A DNA stretch of 64,000 nt from Hepsetus odoe. Lineage: Eukaryota > Chordata > Actinopteri > Characiformes > Hepsetidae. A model generated the notes under the pieces. The model was not told the origin of the DNA. It saw only the letters and a program-made list of their open reading frames with translations, and did no database searches. The stretch spans positions 19,635,444 through 19,699,443 of the forward strand of contig CM029387.1 of the NCBI GenBank assembly GCA_017165825.1, in the 5' to 3' direction. Positions 11,334 through 23,470 of the stretch are shown piece after piece. Made by a program: the position numbers and the translations under genes. Position 1 is the stretch's first letter. Each line of letters begins with the position of its first letter.

Positions 11334-12283
11334 TGTCCCAAACTCTGGTTCTGCCTACTGTCTCGTACAACTTGCAAAGTCTGCATTCTACCCACAGAGT
11401 GCTGAACCACATCTAAGACAACCAATGTAAGTGGTAGGCCTTGTGCACACACACACACACACACACAAACACAAATACACAAACACATAGTCTTATGTGT
11501 ATGTTCACAGAGGAAAACATGTACACTGCAACACAGTAAAAACAATTCTACCACATTTGAATACAATTGCAAATAAATGTATAAAGACAACACACACACT
11601 TATTCACAACATACAAGGCCCAAAAACAGTTGAGTTTATGCAGTCCTAAGCTGAAGCACTGTGTCTCTGGTGAGCCGCAAGCTTCCTTTGTTGCGGCAGG
11701 GGAGGCAGCATGTCTGAAAAATGTTGTAGGAATCCAAATAGCTTTTACCACTTTGCTGCTCCACACTGGCACCCACGACCCCATTCAACCACAGAGTCGG
11801 CAGTTTCACTGAAATCCAACCGCCAGTACACACAGGACCAAAAATATGTGTGCCTATGTTTACAAAAACATGATTTTTTGCCCCCTTGTTCTCATATTCC
11901 TCCACATTCTTCACCCCCCCCGGAAACCTCAAACAGGTGCTGTGAGCTGAAACGGAACATCCACAGACTATTTTAATAATTTCTTAAAATTATTCTGTTA
12001 GCGGAGGCTTTTTCTTCAGGCGTTGGTTTCCTCTGTGTTCGGCTGCAAATGTGGTTGTTCATTGTAGGCCATAGTGACGTTAAAGAGCAAGGCTGTGTTT
12101 TAATACTAACCATTCCCGTCTGGCCCGGCAGGTAAAAGAACAAGGTGGTTCAACCAAGCCTTTTGGAGAGTCAGCCTTTTTCTGGTCAAGTTTTCTACGA
12201 GGCCACACAATATTGTGGCATTGGTGTTAATATGTGCCGGTACAAGATAATGCACAGACTTCCACATGTAGCATGTGTAACAA

Positions 12284-12497
12284 AGTGAAAGCGAAAGCGA
12301 CAACCCTCATCATTGCGAGGTCACAGCACAGCACACAGTGAACCACAACGAAATTGGACCTCTGCATTTAACCCATGCAAACACCGTGCAGCAGTGGGCA
12401 GCTATTGAAAGCGCCCGGGGAGCAGTGACTGGGACGGTACCTTGCTCAATCTTCCGATGCGTGTGCAACTCCCTAACCACTAGGCCACCGCTGCCCC
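12284..12497 (-). mobile_element. SINE, TTGTCACTTTCAC tail family
   Basis: Read on the minus strand it starts GGGGCAGCGGTGGCCTAGTG, continues through a shortened tRNA-like head and the central TTGAGCAAGGTACC block, then GCGCTTTCAATAGCTGCCC, and ends with TCGCTTTCGCTTTCAC. The B-box region is disrupted compared with the copy at 21521. Confidence 0.8.
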
Positions 12498-14373
12498 ATA
12501 AAGCAGTGCATTTTGCAAACTCTTTTTTTCTAACTCAGCCTTTGGGCCCATTTATACCTAGTCATTTTACAAGACTAATATCTGCATGTAACCACATGGA
12601 TTTAAACGTGTTAGCTGTACAGCAAATAGGAACCATCAAGGTCCTGGAAAGGGTTTCGTCTATTAAATTTGCCTTGGAGGGATGGATGTCTTTACCCTGG
12701 TGTAGCATCTGTTTAAAAATGCAATGCACATCTCCTCCATAAGTAATTCGGAAGCGCACATTCATGAGGCCTTAAAGCTATTTATCTAACCTGCCCATTT
12801 TTTTAGGGCCTTTTTTGATATATCAGATTAAGTTCAACCAGTCATCTTCCAGAGATATGTAACATTTTTGTTTGTGTTTTCATTATTTTGATGTCTCAGT
12901 GTTAGCTTCAATAACTAGAATGAGCTCTCTATAAAACAAAGGTGTCTTTACTTGGCCAATCGCCCCAGTGTCAGGAGAGCAAAGAATTATTTTTTGCTGG
13001 CCAGATGGCAGATTTCTGTTTTTTTGCTATGCCTGCTACAGAAGTCCATAGGTCTGCCTCTGCCAAAGCCACGTTATAAACCACAAGGCCCTCTTAAACA
13101 AGGGATGGGGTTGGGTGGGGGTGTGCAAATAAGGCAGGAAATATTTCAGCTGAGGACAGAAACAAAATGAACTTTATGTAGTCCTGATGGAGAACTCCCA
13201 GCATTTACTGCTCTCTTTTTTCAAAATCATCCCTATACCTGTTTAAGTTCCTTATTCATAGTTCTTTTCTCTATTTACAGGAATGTGTTGAAACTCAGTG
13301 GTACCTATTGCAGAATTTGGTAGGAAGGTTGCAAGCTGAAGTTTCAGCAATGAGGATTAGACACTCCTTTATCCTGCTGCTGCACACAATCCAGGTTGGC
13401 TTGCATATTTTCATATTGCATATTCGCGTTTGTGAACCTTTGTAAATAAATAGATTTCCACAGGGAATTAGATTTCCTGTCCCTGGGTTCCGGATTTAGG
13501 ATTGTGATTAAGTCCCAATTTTAAAGTCACTATGCAAGATTTCAGTACTGCCTTAAAATCTGAGCAACACCAACTAGGCATTGGCATTGCTGTAAAAGGT
13601 AAAGGGATTAGGATAAAGACATGGACATGGACATAATCTGCAAAAGGTTCAGTCAGAGAGAAGCTCAGTTTCTGTTCTATGTCTTTGATAAGTCAACACA
13701 GGGCGAAGATACTTACTTGGCAGTGAGTGTGCGAACACACACAAACACTAAGACCTACTCATTAAGTCATCTATCATCCTAGTTTGATCAAATCCCCCTG
13801 TAGACATGAGTCAGGCTGTCACTGGCCTAGACAGACAGACGACAATGGCCCCCCACTGCATGAAGACCTGTGTATGTGCGTGTACTAAGGAGATGAGTGG
13901 AGGAATACCAAAGCGGATCATGTGGCTGTAAAAAACCAGGAATGTCCGGTTCAAAGGTGCACTTTGTCCTCCCTATCTAAAAAGAGCAGAATATCCATTC
14001 TCCTGACCTCTACCAAAAAAAGGTGACAAAAAGGGTGACTGAGAAAGTGAGGGAGTGAAAAAGAAAGTGTGTGCAGCCACTTAGATTTATTGGTACTGTC
14101 AAAATGTTTTAAAATGATACAATACCAATATTTATAAGCGACATGCTTTGCAGGTTATTTAACTGAATGTTAGTTTGAGGACAAGCTGTAGTTTGTGAAG
14201 ATCTTAATGGCCTGCTGCTTTTATTTCAGACTGTTAAACCCAACATTCTGACTGCATTCTGGAAAATTTCAATACAAAATATTATTAATAAATCATAGAA
14301 AACAACTATAGATAATAGAAATGATCTATTACTTGAAATAGTGACCAAATGTTTATATTGTTCGAGATCGAGT

Positions 14374-14599
14374 GGGGCAGCGGTGGCCTTGTGGTTAGGG
14401 AGTTTACCCCGGATCGGAAGATAGGTACCCTTGAGCAAGTTACCATCCCCATTACTGCTCCCTGGGCACTTTCAATAGATGCCCCCTGCTGCACGTGTGT
14501 GTTTGGGTGAAACGCAGAGGTTGAATTTTGTTGTGTTGTGCTGTGCTGCGCTGCGCTGCATCTCACAATGACAAGAATAGTCCCTTTCACTTTTTTTTT
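14374..14599 (+). mobile_element. SINE, TTGTCACTTTCAC tail family
   Basis: It runs from GGGGCAGCGGTGGCCTTGTG through GATCGGAAGATAGGTACCC and TTTCAATAGATGCCCCCTG to CACAATGACAAGAATAG and a CCCTTTCAC/poly-T end. It is moderately diverged: the TTCGAA of the B box is lost. Confidence 0.78.
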
Positions 14600-15059
14600 C
14601 ATCGAATTCGTGTGTGTGTACAGCACTTCTTCTACTGCACAAGCTTGTTCACATATGAAGCAGACACACAGAGGACCACTCTTATACTATAACATTAGAA
14701 CATCATGCACTTTATTGACTTCATCTTGGCTTCGGGGATCTATAAGAAACAGCTCAAGAGCATGTGTGTGCACACCACAGGTTGTTCAATGATGTCTATG
14801 TGTTACTTTATGCCACAGGCTATTAATGTTACCAGAGCATGAATTCTTGCAAAAACAGATTCATTATTGTTTTTGTATATGTGTATGTGTGTGTGCTCAG
14901 GTGGCATTGCTGACCACACATTACCATCTTTTCAGAAATCCACCCTGGACACATTTCCCTTATTTCCTGCCTGAACAGTGCTATTCTTCATGCTTGTGGA
15001 ATCCCAATTATTCAGAATGACCAAAATTATTTGTGACTAATTGTTAACAAATGGCCAGA

Positions 15060-15255
15060 ACCCAGAGACTGAGGGGGCGTTTTGGGCCAATGCTACTTTG
15101 ATACATTAACTTTATGGAATAGGAAAAAATCCGGAAGACATCCATCTTGTGCTCTGTTAATTAGCTTTGCAATTGGGCGAGAATTTGGACTTGCTTTGTA
15201 TTGGTGTAATTTTGACTCCTGGGGCTTTTACCAGAGTGTTAATGCTTCTACTGCA
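15060..15255. other. Candidate conserved non-coding element
   Basis: It has the texture of developmental enhancers: TTAATTAGC and TGCAATTGGGCG homeodomain-like cores, CGGAAGACATCC, and no simple repeats over about 190 bases in a repeat-rich intron. A frame spans it but lacks splice borders and protein character. Conservation was not tested. Confidence 0.35.
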
Positions 15256-16125
15256 CTGGTTCTAAATAGGGAAGGGATTGTTAACCATTCATGGCATTTA
15301 AATAAAAACAAAAATAAAACAAGCTTTGTTGCATAAAAACAAGCAAACAAACAAAAAAAACATTTATTGCATGCAGACAAATAAGATGTCTGTTCCCAGG
15401 TTTATGATTGTTTTCTTTTGGGTCATGTTTGCACTTCCAGTCCTTAATTTGAGTTTGGTGATTATGCAGCACCATGGAAACAACCAGAGAGGAAACACTG
15501 AAAATGATGTGCTTTTTGCTTAGCAACTGAAACACAACCAAAAGGAAGACATGGGATAAACAGTCCAGAAAGCTGTCCTCCACAGGCTTTCTGGTCTGTA
15601 AGCCTTTGAATGTATGTGAAAATGAGCAAAGATAACTGAAATGAGAGAGACAGGAATGGTATTGAAAGTGGAAGGAGGGAGTCGCCTTCATGCTGTTAGT
15701 TCTGTGAATGCTGCAAGAAACATCTAGATATGGGATGCATTTTAATGCTGAGTGTACAAAGCACATCTGATGTATCTGATCTTAGCATCAGCCGATTTAT
15801 TTTTAGTCGACATATAGCTCTGCTTGCATGTGTTTCAGCACTCCTTGTGTCCTAAAATTCTTTGTGATTCTATTTTGTATGCTCATTAATTAACATATTG
15901 AAAAATCAAAACAGTGGTGTCAACTTAAAGTATCCATGGACTGGAAAAGGAATTGGAAACTTGGGAGTTACTGATCTTAAATAATCTTACTGCTTAATTT
16001 CCTTTGTATAAAAAGCTGTTTATCTTGTCTTGACAGGTTGAAACACACACACAGTGTTAAGGAAGGTGAATATGAGTTTAATTAAGAGTAAAGAAAGGCT
16101 GTAAGTTAAGACTACAGCATAGTCA

Positions 16126-16127
<2 letters not shown>

Positions 16128-16178
<51 letters not shown>

Positions 16179-16181
16179 GGT
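16128..16181. repeat. (GT)n microsatellite
   Basis: About 21 GT units followed by three GGGT units. Confidence 0.95.
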
Positions 16182-16806
16182 GTACGTGCAGCTGTGTCTG
16201 CGGTGTATGATCTGTGGTTACAGAACAGAGCGCGCTTTGTGCATCTCCATACTGCTATAATTCCACACAAAAATGGAACAAATCCCTCAGTTCAGGGGTC
16301 ACAAGGTCACAGGGTCACACACTGCACTGTCAGCTACAGGTGACAGACTGGATTTAATCATACAACTGGAGGAGAAATCACATGGGTTTAGTGCCCAGCC
16401 CACAGAAAAACACACGCTCACACTCTATAGCTTTTTATACAAAAATCCAAAAACAGAGAACTTTCTGTGCAAGTTCAAACCAACCCACAGTAAAAGATTC
16501 CAAACCTGCTCTAACGCAACAAAGTCCATTCCCACCCTGAAAGTTAAATCCCAGCAAAATTCTTCCCCAGACTGATCACAGCACAACAGTATTCCATCAC
16601 TGCAGCCCAGCAAAAGATACAAAACTCTTAACTGCTGATGGTAGACTTACTGAATCCCATCACACCTTTTTATATACAATGCGGAAAAAATGTGATAAAT
16701 GTTATGAAAGGAAAGAATGCCTGAAGTCAGTAGCAGTCATGTGTATCATTTTCTTTGATAAATCAAAGCAAAGAGAAAGCTCCACTGTCTCCTTAATGCA
16801 TGCGTT

Positions 16807-16842
<36 letters not shown>

Positions 16843-18424
16843 CACAAATGAAATCACAGGCTAACTCAGAGAGTCATTAGAGTGATAGGAAAACAGTAAC
16901 TGGTGAATTCCTACTCCCAGGGAATAGGAGCCAAATTGCCTGACATTCTACACACAGCTCCATCTCTTTTGCCACACCTTCTGAGATTCCACCCAACATG
17001 TCTGTTTGCCTGTGTTGCTAGTGAGCAAAAACTTTGTTTATTTGACTGGCTTCTTTGAGTTGCTCATGCATCTTCAGTTCAGAGCTGTTGTTTTTGTTTT
17101 TACAAATTTCCAAAACATGAGCCAGAGCAATTATTGCTAAGGATAAAACCTACAAACCCAGAAAGATTTTATACAATGACAGGCAATGGTGGCATGTTCC
17201 ATATGTCTGTCATATAGATGTAAGAAGCTGTTATAGAAATCAAAATTCCAATATGCTATATTATATCTATATTAATATATATTTCATATATATGTATATA
17301 TATAATTATTATTAATATAATTATCATTTGAATCTTTACACAACAAATGAACAAATAGAAATTTCTCAAAATAAGCAATTACAATATTGCAACAATAACC
17401 TATATTGGAAACTAACCCAGTTTTGTTCAGGCAGCAGTGATGTATCTGTATATATTACAGTAGATATTACATATTCACATGCTATCAGACATGACATTGT
17501 ATGAGTTTTGTCCTGAAAACACAAACACATGCATGCATGCACACACACACGGAGTGCTGGTGTACAGTAGTGGTGGGAATGTGTGAGAGACAGTTTAATC
17601 ACTGCAAGGAGTAAATGAACTAATGCCGACTATCCTTTTATTTAGATTGATGGTGCTGTGACAGACCACACACACACAACTGAGAAAGTTTCCACAGTAA
17701 CTATAGAAAGGATGAGAAATAGTACATTCTCTCTTTGTCTCTGTCATACACTGTTTGCTATGTCACCCATCCCTGTCTTTCAGTAGTCTTTAACATTGTT
17801 AATCACATCCAGTAGACACATTTAGAACAGGACGCACTTCATTTCGCCACACCTGGAATTGTCCTTTCGGCCCTATGTGCTTGTGTGGGACTGGAGATTA
17901 CATCAGCATGTATAGTCTGCATTACAGGCTGATAAGAAACCTGGCAGCGCTGTTTTGTTCTCTGACCAGCTCAGAGTGTGTGGTGGATTATGGGAGTAAT
18001 AATAGCAGTGATCTGTGGGAACTGCTGTTAATCTCCTCAGAATCTCACTCAGGAGAGAAGAAAGCATCAGAGATAAATAAAGCAAAACAGTGAGTGTAGA
18101 TGTGTGTGGGATTAATGCACAAGTGGGAGAGTGAGGGGGAGAGAGTAAATGAGAGATAGACTGATGAAGGTGGGACAGATGTAAGAAGAATGCCTGTACT
18201 TCAGTGCGCTCACACACACACACACACACTAACATGTACATAAAACTTATAGAAAATATGTTTTAACCATGGCAATGTTAGTACACTAGGTATTGTGGTA
18301 CAGTTACAAATCTGATCTCTCTTTTTCCTATTTTCCTATCTCATGACAGAATTGCTTATGAATGATTTTTAAGATGTTGTTAGCTAATTAACAACCAAGC
18401 CACTAGGGATGTACAAGTGTATGT

Positions 18425-18889
18425 GTGGGTCCCAAGCACAGAAAAATGGGGAGGGTTACATCAGGAAGGGCATCCGGTGTACAACTTTTGCCAAATCAAA
18501 TATGCAGACAACGAAACAGATTTCCATACTGGATCGTTTTAGGCCCGGTTTAACAAAGACTGTCACCAGTACTGCTAGCCTACAGGGTGCAGGTGAAAAT
18601 TGGGCTAGTGGATGGCCAAATCAGAAGAAGAGCAGCAGGAAGGCATGTCTGGAGGCAGGAGGAGAGAAGGAAGTGTAGGAGTCAAAGTGAGGATAGGAAC
18701 TTGTAATGTTGGCAGCATGACTGGTAAAGGGTAAGAATTAGCTGATATGATGAAGAGAAGGAAGGTTGTATTGGCGGGATTAAATTGTTTTACCATGGTG
18801 TGGATGAAAGGAGAAATGGGGTAGGAGTCATCCTGAAGGAAGAGTATGGCAAAAGTGTTTTGGAGGTGAAGAGGGTTTCAGATAGAATA
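18425..18889 (+). mobile_element. RTE-type LINE fragment, 5' part (endonuclease region), degenerate
   Basis: It starts with the non-coding GGAAGGGCATCCGG block typical of fish RTE copies. From 18680 it encodes a degraded AP-endonuclease N-terminus: VRIGT.NVGSMTGKG, ELADMMKRRKV, then after a deletion LFYHGVDERRNGVG and VILKEEYGKSVLEVKRVSDR. Stops and a deletion of the catalytic middle make it inactive. It is interrupted at 18890 by a SINE and resumes at 19111. Confidence 0.75.
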
Positions 18890-19110
18890 GTGAAAGTGAC
18901 TATTTGTCATTGTGAAACACAGCACACAACGAAATGCTTCCTATGCATTTGATCCATACGCGCACTTGCAAAATGTGGCAGCTATTTAAAGTGCCCAAGG
19001 AGCAGTGATGGGGGTGACACCTTGCTCAAAGGTACCTATGGGTTACCTACTGGGCTGTGATTCTTCTGTAAACTTCTAATCCTCGGGCCCTAAACACTAG
19101 GCCACTGCTT
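18890..19110 (-). mobile_element. SINE inserted into the LINE fragment
   Basis: It is read on the minus strand, with GGCCTAGTG-like head remnants near 19100, a central TTTGAGCAAGGTG block near 19030, and an end in GTCACTTTCAC at 18890-18900. It splits the LINE reading frame between VKRVSDR and SLKLEVEGV, so it arrived after the LINE copy. It is diverged, hence old. Confidence 0.75.
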
Positions 19111-19385
19111 AAAGGGTGGCGAGTTTGAAGCTGGAAGTTGAAGGTGTGATAATGGATGTGGTTAGTGCTCATGCCTGCAAGTTGAATGTGAGATGGCGGA
19201 GAAAGAGTGCATACCCAGGGGAGAGAGAGTGGTGCGGACTTTAATGTTGGTGAAGGGAACAGAGGTAATGAGGAGGTGATGAGAAGGTATGATGTCACGG
19301 AAAGGAATGCTGAATGGCAGATGGTTGTAGATTTTGCTAAAAGGATGTAAATGGCAATAGTTAATACTTATTTAAGTTAATGAAT
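19111..19385 (+). mobile_element. RTE-type LINE fragment, continuation
   Basis: After the SINE the frame resumes as SLKLEVEGVIMDVVSAHA and later, through frameshifts, VGEGNRGNEEVMRRYDV, QMVVDFAKRM and AIVNTYL. These are endonuclease-domain motifs familiar from RTE elements (the consensus has DFN.HVGEG and VVDFA). It ends in AT-rich DNA; the reverse transcriptase is absent here. Confidence 0.7.
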
Positions 19386-19526
19386 AAACATTTATAGAAT
19401 TATATTAGAACATTCATAAACTCCTGATTATGGTGACCTTAAAAGTGTAAGTACCAGTGCTTGGTACCAATGCTTATATGTATTCACAAAAATGAACAAG
19501 CTTTCAGTACATTAATGCTTGTGTAC

Positions 19527-19990
19527 AGTTCCTTCTAAAAGTACTGGAAAAGCCAGTTACTTTGCTTTTGCCCTGAAGACTTTCAGGTTTGAGATAGAAA
19601 AATTAATGTGAGATGAGAGATCAAATTGTGAACTTCCTGGATTTGTTCAAAAAAAATTAGAAACACAGTATTTTTTATATCAGACCACCCAGTTTCTCCA
19701 ACGAGCAAAAGCATCTTTTCCTCCACAGACAGCTATTCACGCTGGTTTTCCCTTTTGAACAACAAATGCAGTCTTCTCAGGTGAAATCCAAAGCTTCAAC
19801 TGAGAGTAGATATCAAGAGCAGTTTATTATGCTCACTTGAACAAGGTAAAATACAAAAGGTGCTATGTTCTGGGAAATCTGAAATGGCTAGATGTTGATA
19901 CCAGGAAACAAAACCTGAAAATTTGATCTCTCCTCTCGTCTTTTAATCTCAAACTCAAATATCTTTAGTGTCTTTAGTGCATAGCAATAA
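19527..19990 (-). mobile_element. Fold-back, internally deleted Tc1-like transposon
   Basis: The two halves are roughly reverse complements of each other: 19560-19720 reads like the outer arm of a known fish Tc1-like family (AGTACTGGAA, GACTTTCAGGTTTGAGAT, GAGAGATCAAA). 19985-19760 on the opposite strand gives the same arm (GTTTGAGATTAAAAGACG, GAGAGATCAAA), then the inner part before the transposase start (GAAGACTGCATTTGTTGTT). Only about 20 codons of transposase start remain. Copy ends are too diverged to place a TA duplication. Confidence 0.6.
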
Positions 19991-20221
19991 TAATACCTGC
20001 TATACATTGGATTAACAATATTATCTGGATTAACACTGCAGAGAAATAGGTGATCCTCTATTGATCAAATTCTAAATATTTAATCCCATGAATGTATTAA
20101 AACAATTACCTGTAGATTCTGATATGATCCTGGTATTATTAAGAAAAGTGGATGAGAAATCTCACAAACAGGCTTGCATGTACATAAACTGATTCATTTA
20201 TTAGGCTCTTTCTAATAGGCG

Positions 20222-20261
20222 TGCGCGCGCAAACACACACACACACACACACACACACTCT
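20222..20261. repeat. (GC)(CA)n microsatellite
   Basis: A GCGC start followed by about 14 CA units. Confidence 0.9.
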
Positions 20262-20549
20262 CAAAAAAAATTAGGACACAATGGAGTGGATTTCATTGGG
20301 TGTCAAAGTAAGCAAGAAAAATGAAAGACTCGGCTATGAGACAACACGAACACACACACACACGCACACACACACAGACACAGACTCTTGAGAAGACAGA
20401 GAAGACTCGTAAGTGAAGGCGTAATTAAAAACTCCTCTGCGCAGCACTGGTTTCCGGCTGTAAATCTCTGAGCTCTTTCTTGTGGAAGTCTACATTCCGC
20501 ACACAGTCTGGTGACAGACAGTCGTAGCCAAACAATTCATCCTAATCTG

Positions 20550-20720
20550 CGGTGAGCTGCAGCGAGCCGGCCCGGGCGTCTGAGAGAGAGAGGGAGCGTC
20601 CTGCTCGCCCCGAACGCTCTAATTGCACAGTAATTTGTTTGGCATTCTGTAGCTTTGCGGTCAGCCTCTTCACCAGCGAGTGTGGGCCGCATCCACCCCA
20701 GAGCAGTCATTTTCTGCTGC
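20550..20720. other. GC-rich candidate conserved non-coding element
   Basis: This is a locally CpG-rich segment (GCGAGCCGGCCCGGGCGTC) followed by a TAATTGCACAGTAATTTG stretch with two TAATT cores. It is unlike the surrounding intron. It could be a small CpG island or an enhancer; no start codon, exon or splice support was found on either strand. Confidence 0.3.
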
Positions 20721-21089
20721 GCTTCTTCTACACTCAGAACCAAATTGTTCTCTTAAACACAGACACACACACACACACACAAGTCAACTAAAAAAATGTA
20801 TATATAAACAAATATGTAGCATAGACAAGCACCAACATTTCCTCTCTCAGAGGCAGGGTTTGGGCAAGTTTGTGAGCCTTCATTTAGATGATTTCCAAAT
20901 TTATATCCCCCTTCACTGTGAGTCATCTCTGTAATCCTCAGTAATTCTTCATTTCTTTCTAACCAGTGCAAGATAAATAACAGGCTTGATTTACACTCAA
21001 ATGTCTAATTGCGTACAAGCATTCCATTCCATTCATTCCATCAACGTAATCAATTCAGCTATTCATGTTCTGCTCACACAAACACACAC

Positions 21090-21091
<2 letters not shown>

Positions 21092-21129
<38 letters not shown>
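21092..21129. repeat. (TA)n microsatellite
   Basis: About 19 TA units following an interrupted CA run. Confidence 0.95.
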
Positions 21130-21131
<2 letters not shown>

Positions 21132-21520
21132 AAAGAGGGAAAAATAAGTTACTACTCTTAATTGATATATGCTTTGTATTTGTGAAAAAGCCACACTGCT
21201 GGATAATGTTAATATAAATATAGAACTATTTTAGGTTAGACTTTATAATAATGACTATGATAGTAGATATTCCACCACTCTTGGAAGTGATAGTCTCTCT
21301 GGTGTCTGCAATTTGGTACAATATTCCAGAAATTGCTTTAAAGCGAGTAAGAGACCAACTGAGAGAGCACATTACACTTTGCCCCACCCTAGCCTACCCG
21401 CCCTCAATTTTTTAATCAGATCTTTATTTACCATATTTATTATGAAAGCTCAGAGGCACGGTCATTCCATTCCTTTTAGTGTGTGCTATGCAAAGTGTGT
21501 GTAAATGCACTCTAATCTAA

Positions 21521-21792
21521 AATGAAAGTGAAAAAAGTGAAAGTGACAACCCTTGTCATTGCGAGGTCACAGCACAGCACTCAGTGAACCACAACGAAAT
21601 TGGATCTATGCACTTAACCCATGCACTCAAACACCGTGCAGCAGTGGGCAGCTATTGAAAGCGGCCAGGGAGCAGTGACGGGGACGGCACCTTGCTCAAG
21701 GGTACCTCAGGGCAACCTACTGGGAAGGGGTTCGAACCCCCGATCCTCCGATCATGCGGCTAACGCCCTAACCACTAGGCCACCACTGCCCT
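21521..21792 (-). mobile_element. SINE, TTGTCACTTTCAC tail family, near full length
   Basis: On the minus strand it runs GGGCAGTGGTGGCCTAGTG (A box), GGGGGTTCGAACCCC (B box), CTTGAGCAAGGTGCC, GCTTTCAATAGCTGCCC, then CTCGCAATGACAAGGG and TTCACTTTCA. It is the best preserved member of this family in the window. Flanking TCTAATCTAA at 21511-21520 and 21803-21812 may be the target duplication, although 10 extra bases sit on one side. Confidence 0.85.
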
Positions 21793-22195
21793 AAAAATCT
21801 GATCTAATCTAAGAGGCAAAGGAGAAGACATAAAAATTAATGTGTTAGCAAACAAAAACTTTCTATTAATTCCCATATCAGTATTGAGAGTACATATATG
21901 GCTAGTTTTATAATGGTTGATGTTAAGGTGTGAATAATGGAAGCTAGTTGTAGGTCAGTCACATTGGGCAGCATCTGCTCAGAGGTTTGTATGTGTTCAA
22001 AACATGTAATAAACAGCAAGAAGAATAACTCAAACATAGAAGGAAACAGGAAACAGGTAGTTAATCGTCAAAACGGTGGGAAGTCTGTAGCACAAAGCCT
22101 GAACACGGCAGGGTGGTTATCGGTAATGATGACAGCTCAGTGATCAATGGGAAAGGAGCAGAAGCCACGTTGCTGTGAACATGATAAAAACAATC

Positions 22196-22262
22196 TACAT
22201 CCACTTTTACACTGACAGCATTTTGCAGAAACCTTTATTCAGAATGACATACAAGAGCCCTT
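22196..22262 (-). mobile_element. Remnant of a LINE/V-SINE type 3' tail
   Basis: Antisense reading of GCATTTTGCAGAAACC and TTTATTCAGAATGACATACA matches a degraded version of the teleost tail seen at 6890 and 55500 (GGATAAGAGCGTCTGCTAAATG). Only the tail is left. Confidence 0.5.
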
Positions 22263-22984
22263 TTAGTTTTTAAAGGAACATTGTTCACACTTTGACATCA
22301 ACCACAGTAAAACGGATACTAATGAGTTTCTAAAATGTGTTAGTTCTGTTAGCTAAAGACATAAAAATGCTCATTTTATCCTAAGTGCTCAAGGAAGTGG
22401 AGGGTCCTCAAACACCAGCAGTTCCGATGGTCTCTGAAGGGGAAGTTCATTCCAACACACACAAACTAAGAGTCTAGGCCATGTGATCTGTTTTTGACCG
22501 GTAAATGATAATGAAAACTAATTTTTCATGCTGAAACATCAATGAAACATCACATTTTGGTTCTGCTGGTATGTCAAGCACATGTTCAGAGATCTATCAC
22601 TTTTTCTTTTTTCATTACTGCAGCTGTTTACTTAGGATGGGCATCCCCAAGTGGACTGTCATGCTTAAACTTCTCACTCTGTTAGCACACAAGAAGAAAC
22701 ACACAGCTAACAATATCACATCATACAGTGAAGTTTCAGGTTGAATTTGCCAGAGAATTGGATAGAGATACTGTAGTTTTTACTGCTGTTGGTACCACAA
22801 TGCCCATGTGACAGTCTTGCAGTGTCCTATTTAAGGGCAAGTGTGGTTCAGGAAAAGAAAATAAAGAGGGGTGGAGATACTGCCAAGTCTTACAATCCTT
22901 CATAGATCCTTTTTTTGTTGTTATCATAGAGAGGTCAGTCCTCATGCCTGCGTCTGTACGGTAGAGCAAAGGCACGGGGCGACC

Positions 22985-23470
22985 CGTTTTTTGCAAGCCA
23001 GGCGGCAGGCAGGAGGTAAAAGGCGTTTAAGTCCATGGTGACATGAAGGAAAACAAACACCTCAGAGAGAGCTAATCACCGGCAGGCCCGGCGGCCTCCA
23101 GTGCTCTGAAGAAGTCCAAAGAATTACAACCCCTGCACCCCGTCTAGAGCAAACAGCCCTCTGGTTAAACTTTCATCCTGCTCTCACCATTCATTCTGCC
23201 CACTGAGAGAGCGAGAGAGGAAAATGATGAAAGAAGCTCTTTTCAGTCTGTGAGTGATCGACCCCCTCCAATCTCCACATAGCATTTATCATCCTGGTGG
23301 GTGACACCCCCCTCCCATACATCCCTGTAAAAAGCCCCCTTTGCGCTTCACAAAGACAGCGCCATCAATTGACATTGGGTTTCATTGATGGGTTCTTGCC
23401 GGCGCCCGCCACAGGCCCTGGAACAGTGGGGTGGATTGTACTGGAGTGAGCTCAGCCTGGGCTCTTGGAG
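22985..23470. other. Candidate conserved non-coding element cluster
   Basis: Two unique stretches stand out. About 23030-23110 contains AAACAAACACCTCAG and GAGCTAATCACCGGCAGG. About 23335-23425 contains CTTTGCGCTTCACAAAG, GCGCCATCAATTGACATTG and TTGCCGGCGCCCGCC. CTTTGCGCTTCACAAAG is nearly palindromic. No exon borders were found. Composition and motif density suggest regulatory DNA; this is inference. Confidence 0.35.

Larger units (their letters stand above)
11113..18424. other. Intronic stretch: microsatellites, SINEs, candidate non-coding elements
   Basis: It contains GA (11120-11150), CT/CA (11291-11333) and CA (11443-11466) runs, SINEs at 12284 and 14374, GT (16128-16181), CA (16807-16838) and an AT-rich tract (17255-17320). 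11600-11980, 12500-14370 and 15280-16080 have no gene I can support. Unique stretches at about 15060-15250 and 17820-17960 look like possible conserved elements. Confidence 0.5.

Noticed and set aside
15281..15766. 161-codon minus-strand frame, the longest in the window
   Set aside because: No recognisable domain, biased His/Phe/Leu composition, no acceptor/donor in register; consistent with a chance frame in AT-rich intron.
20537..20743. CpG-rich stretch as a promoter with a small gene
   Set aside because: Only about 150 bases long, with no transcript-like ORF with splice sites; kept only as a candidate non-coding element.
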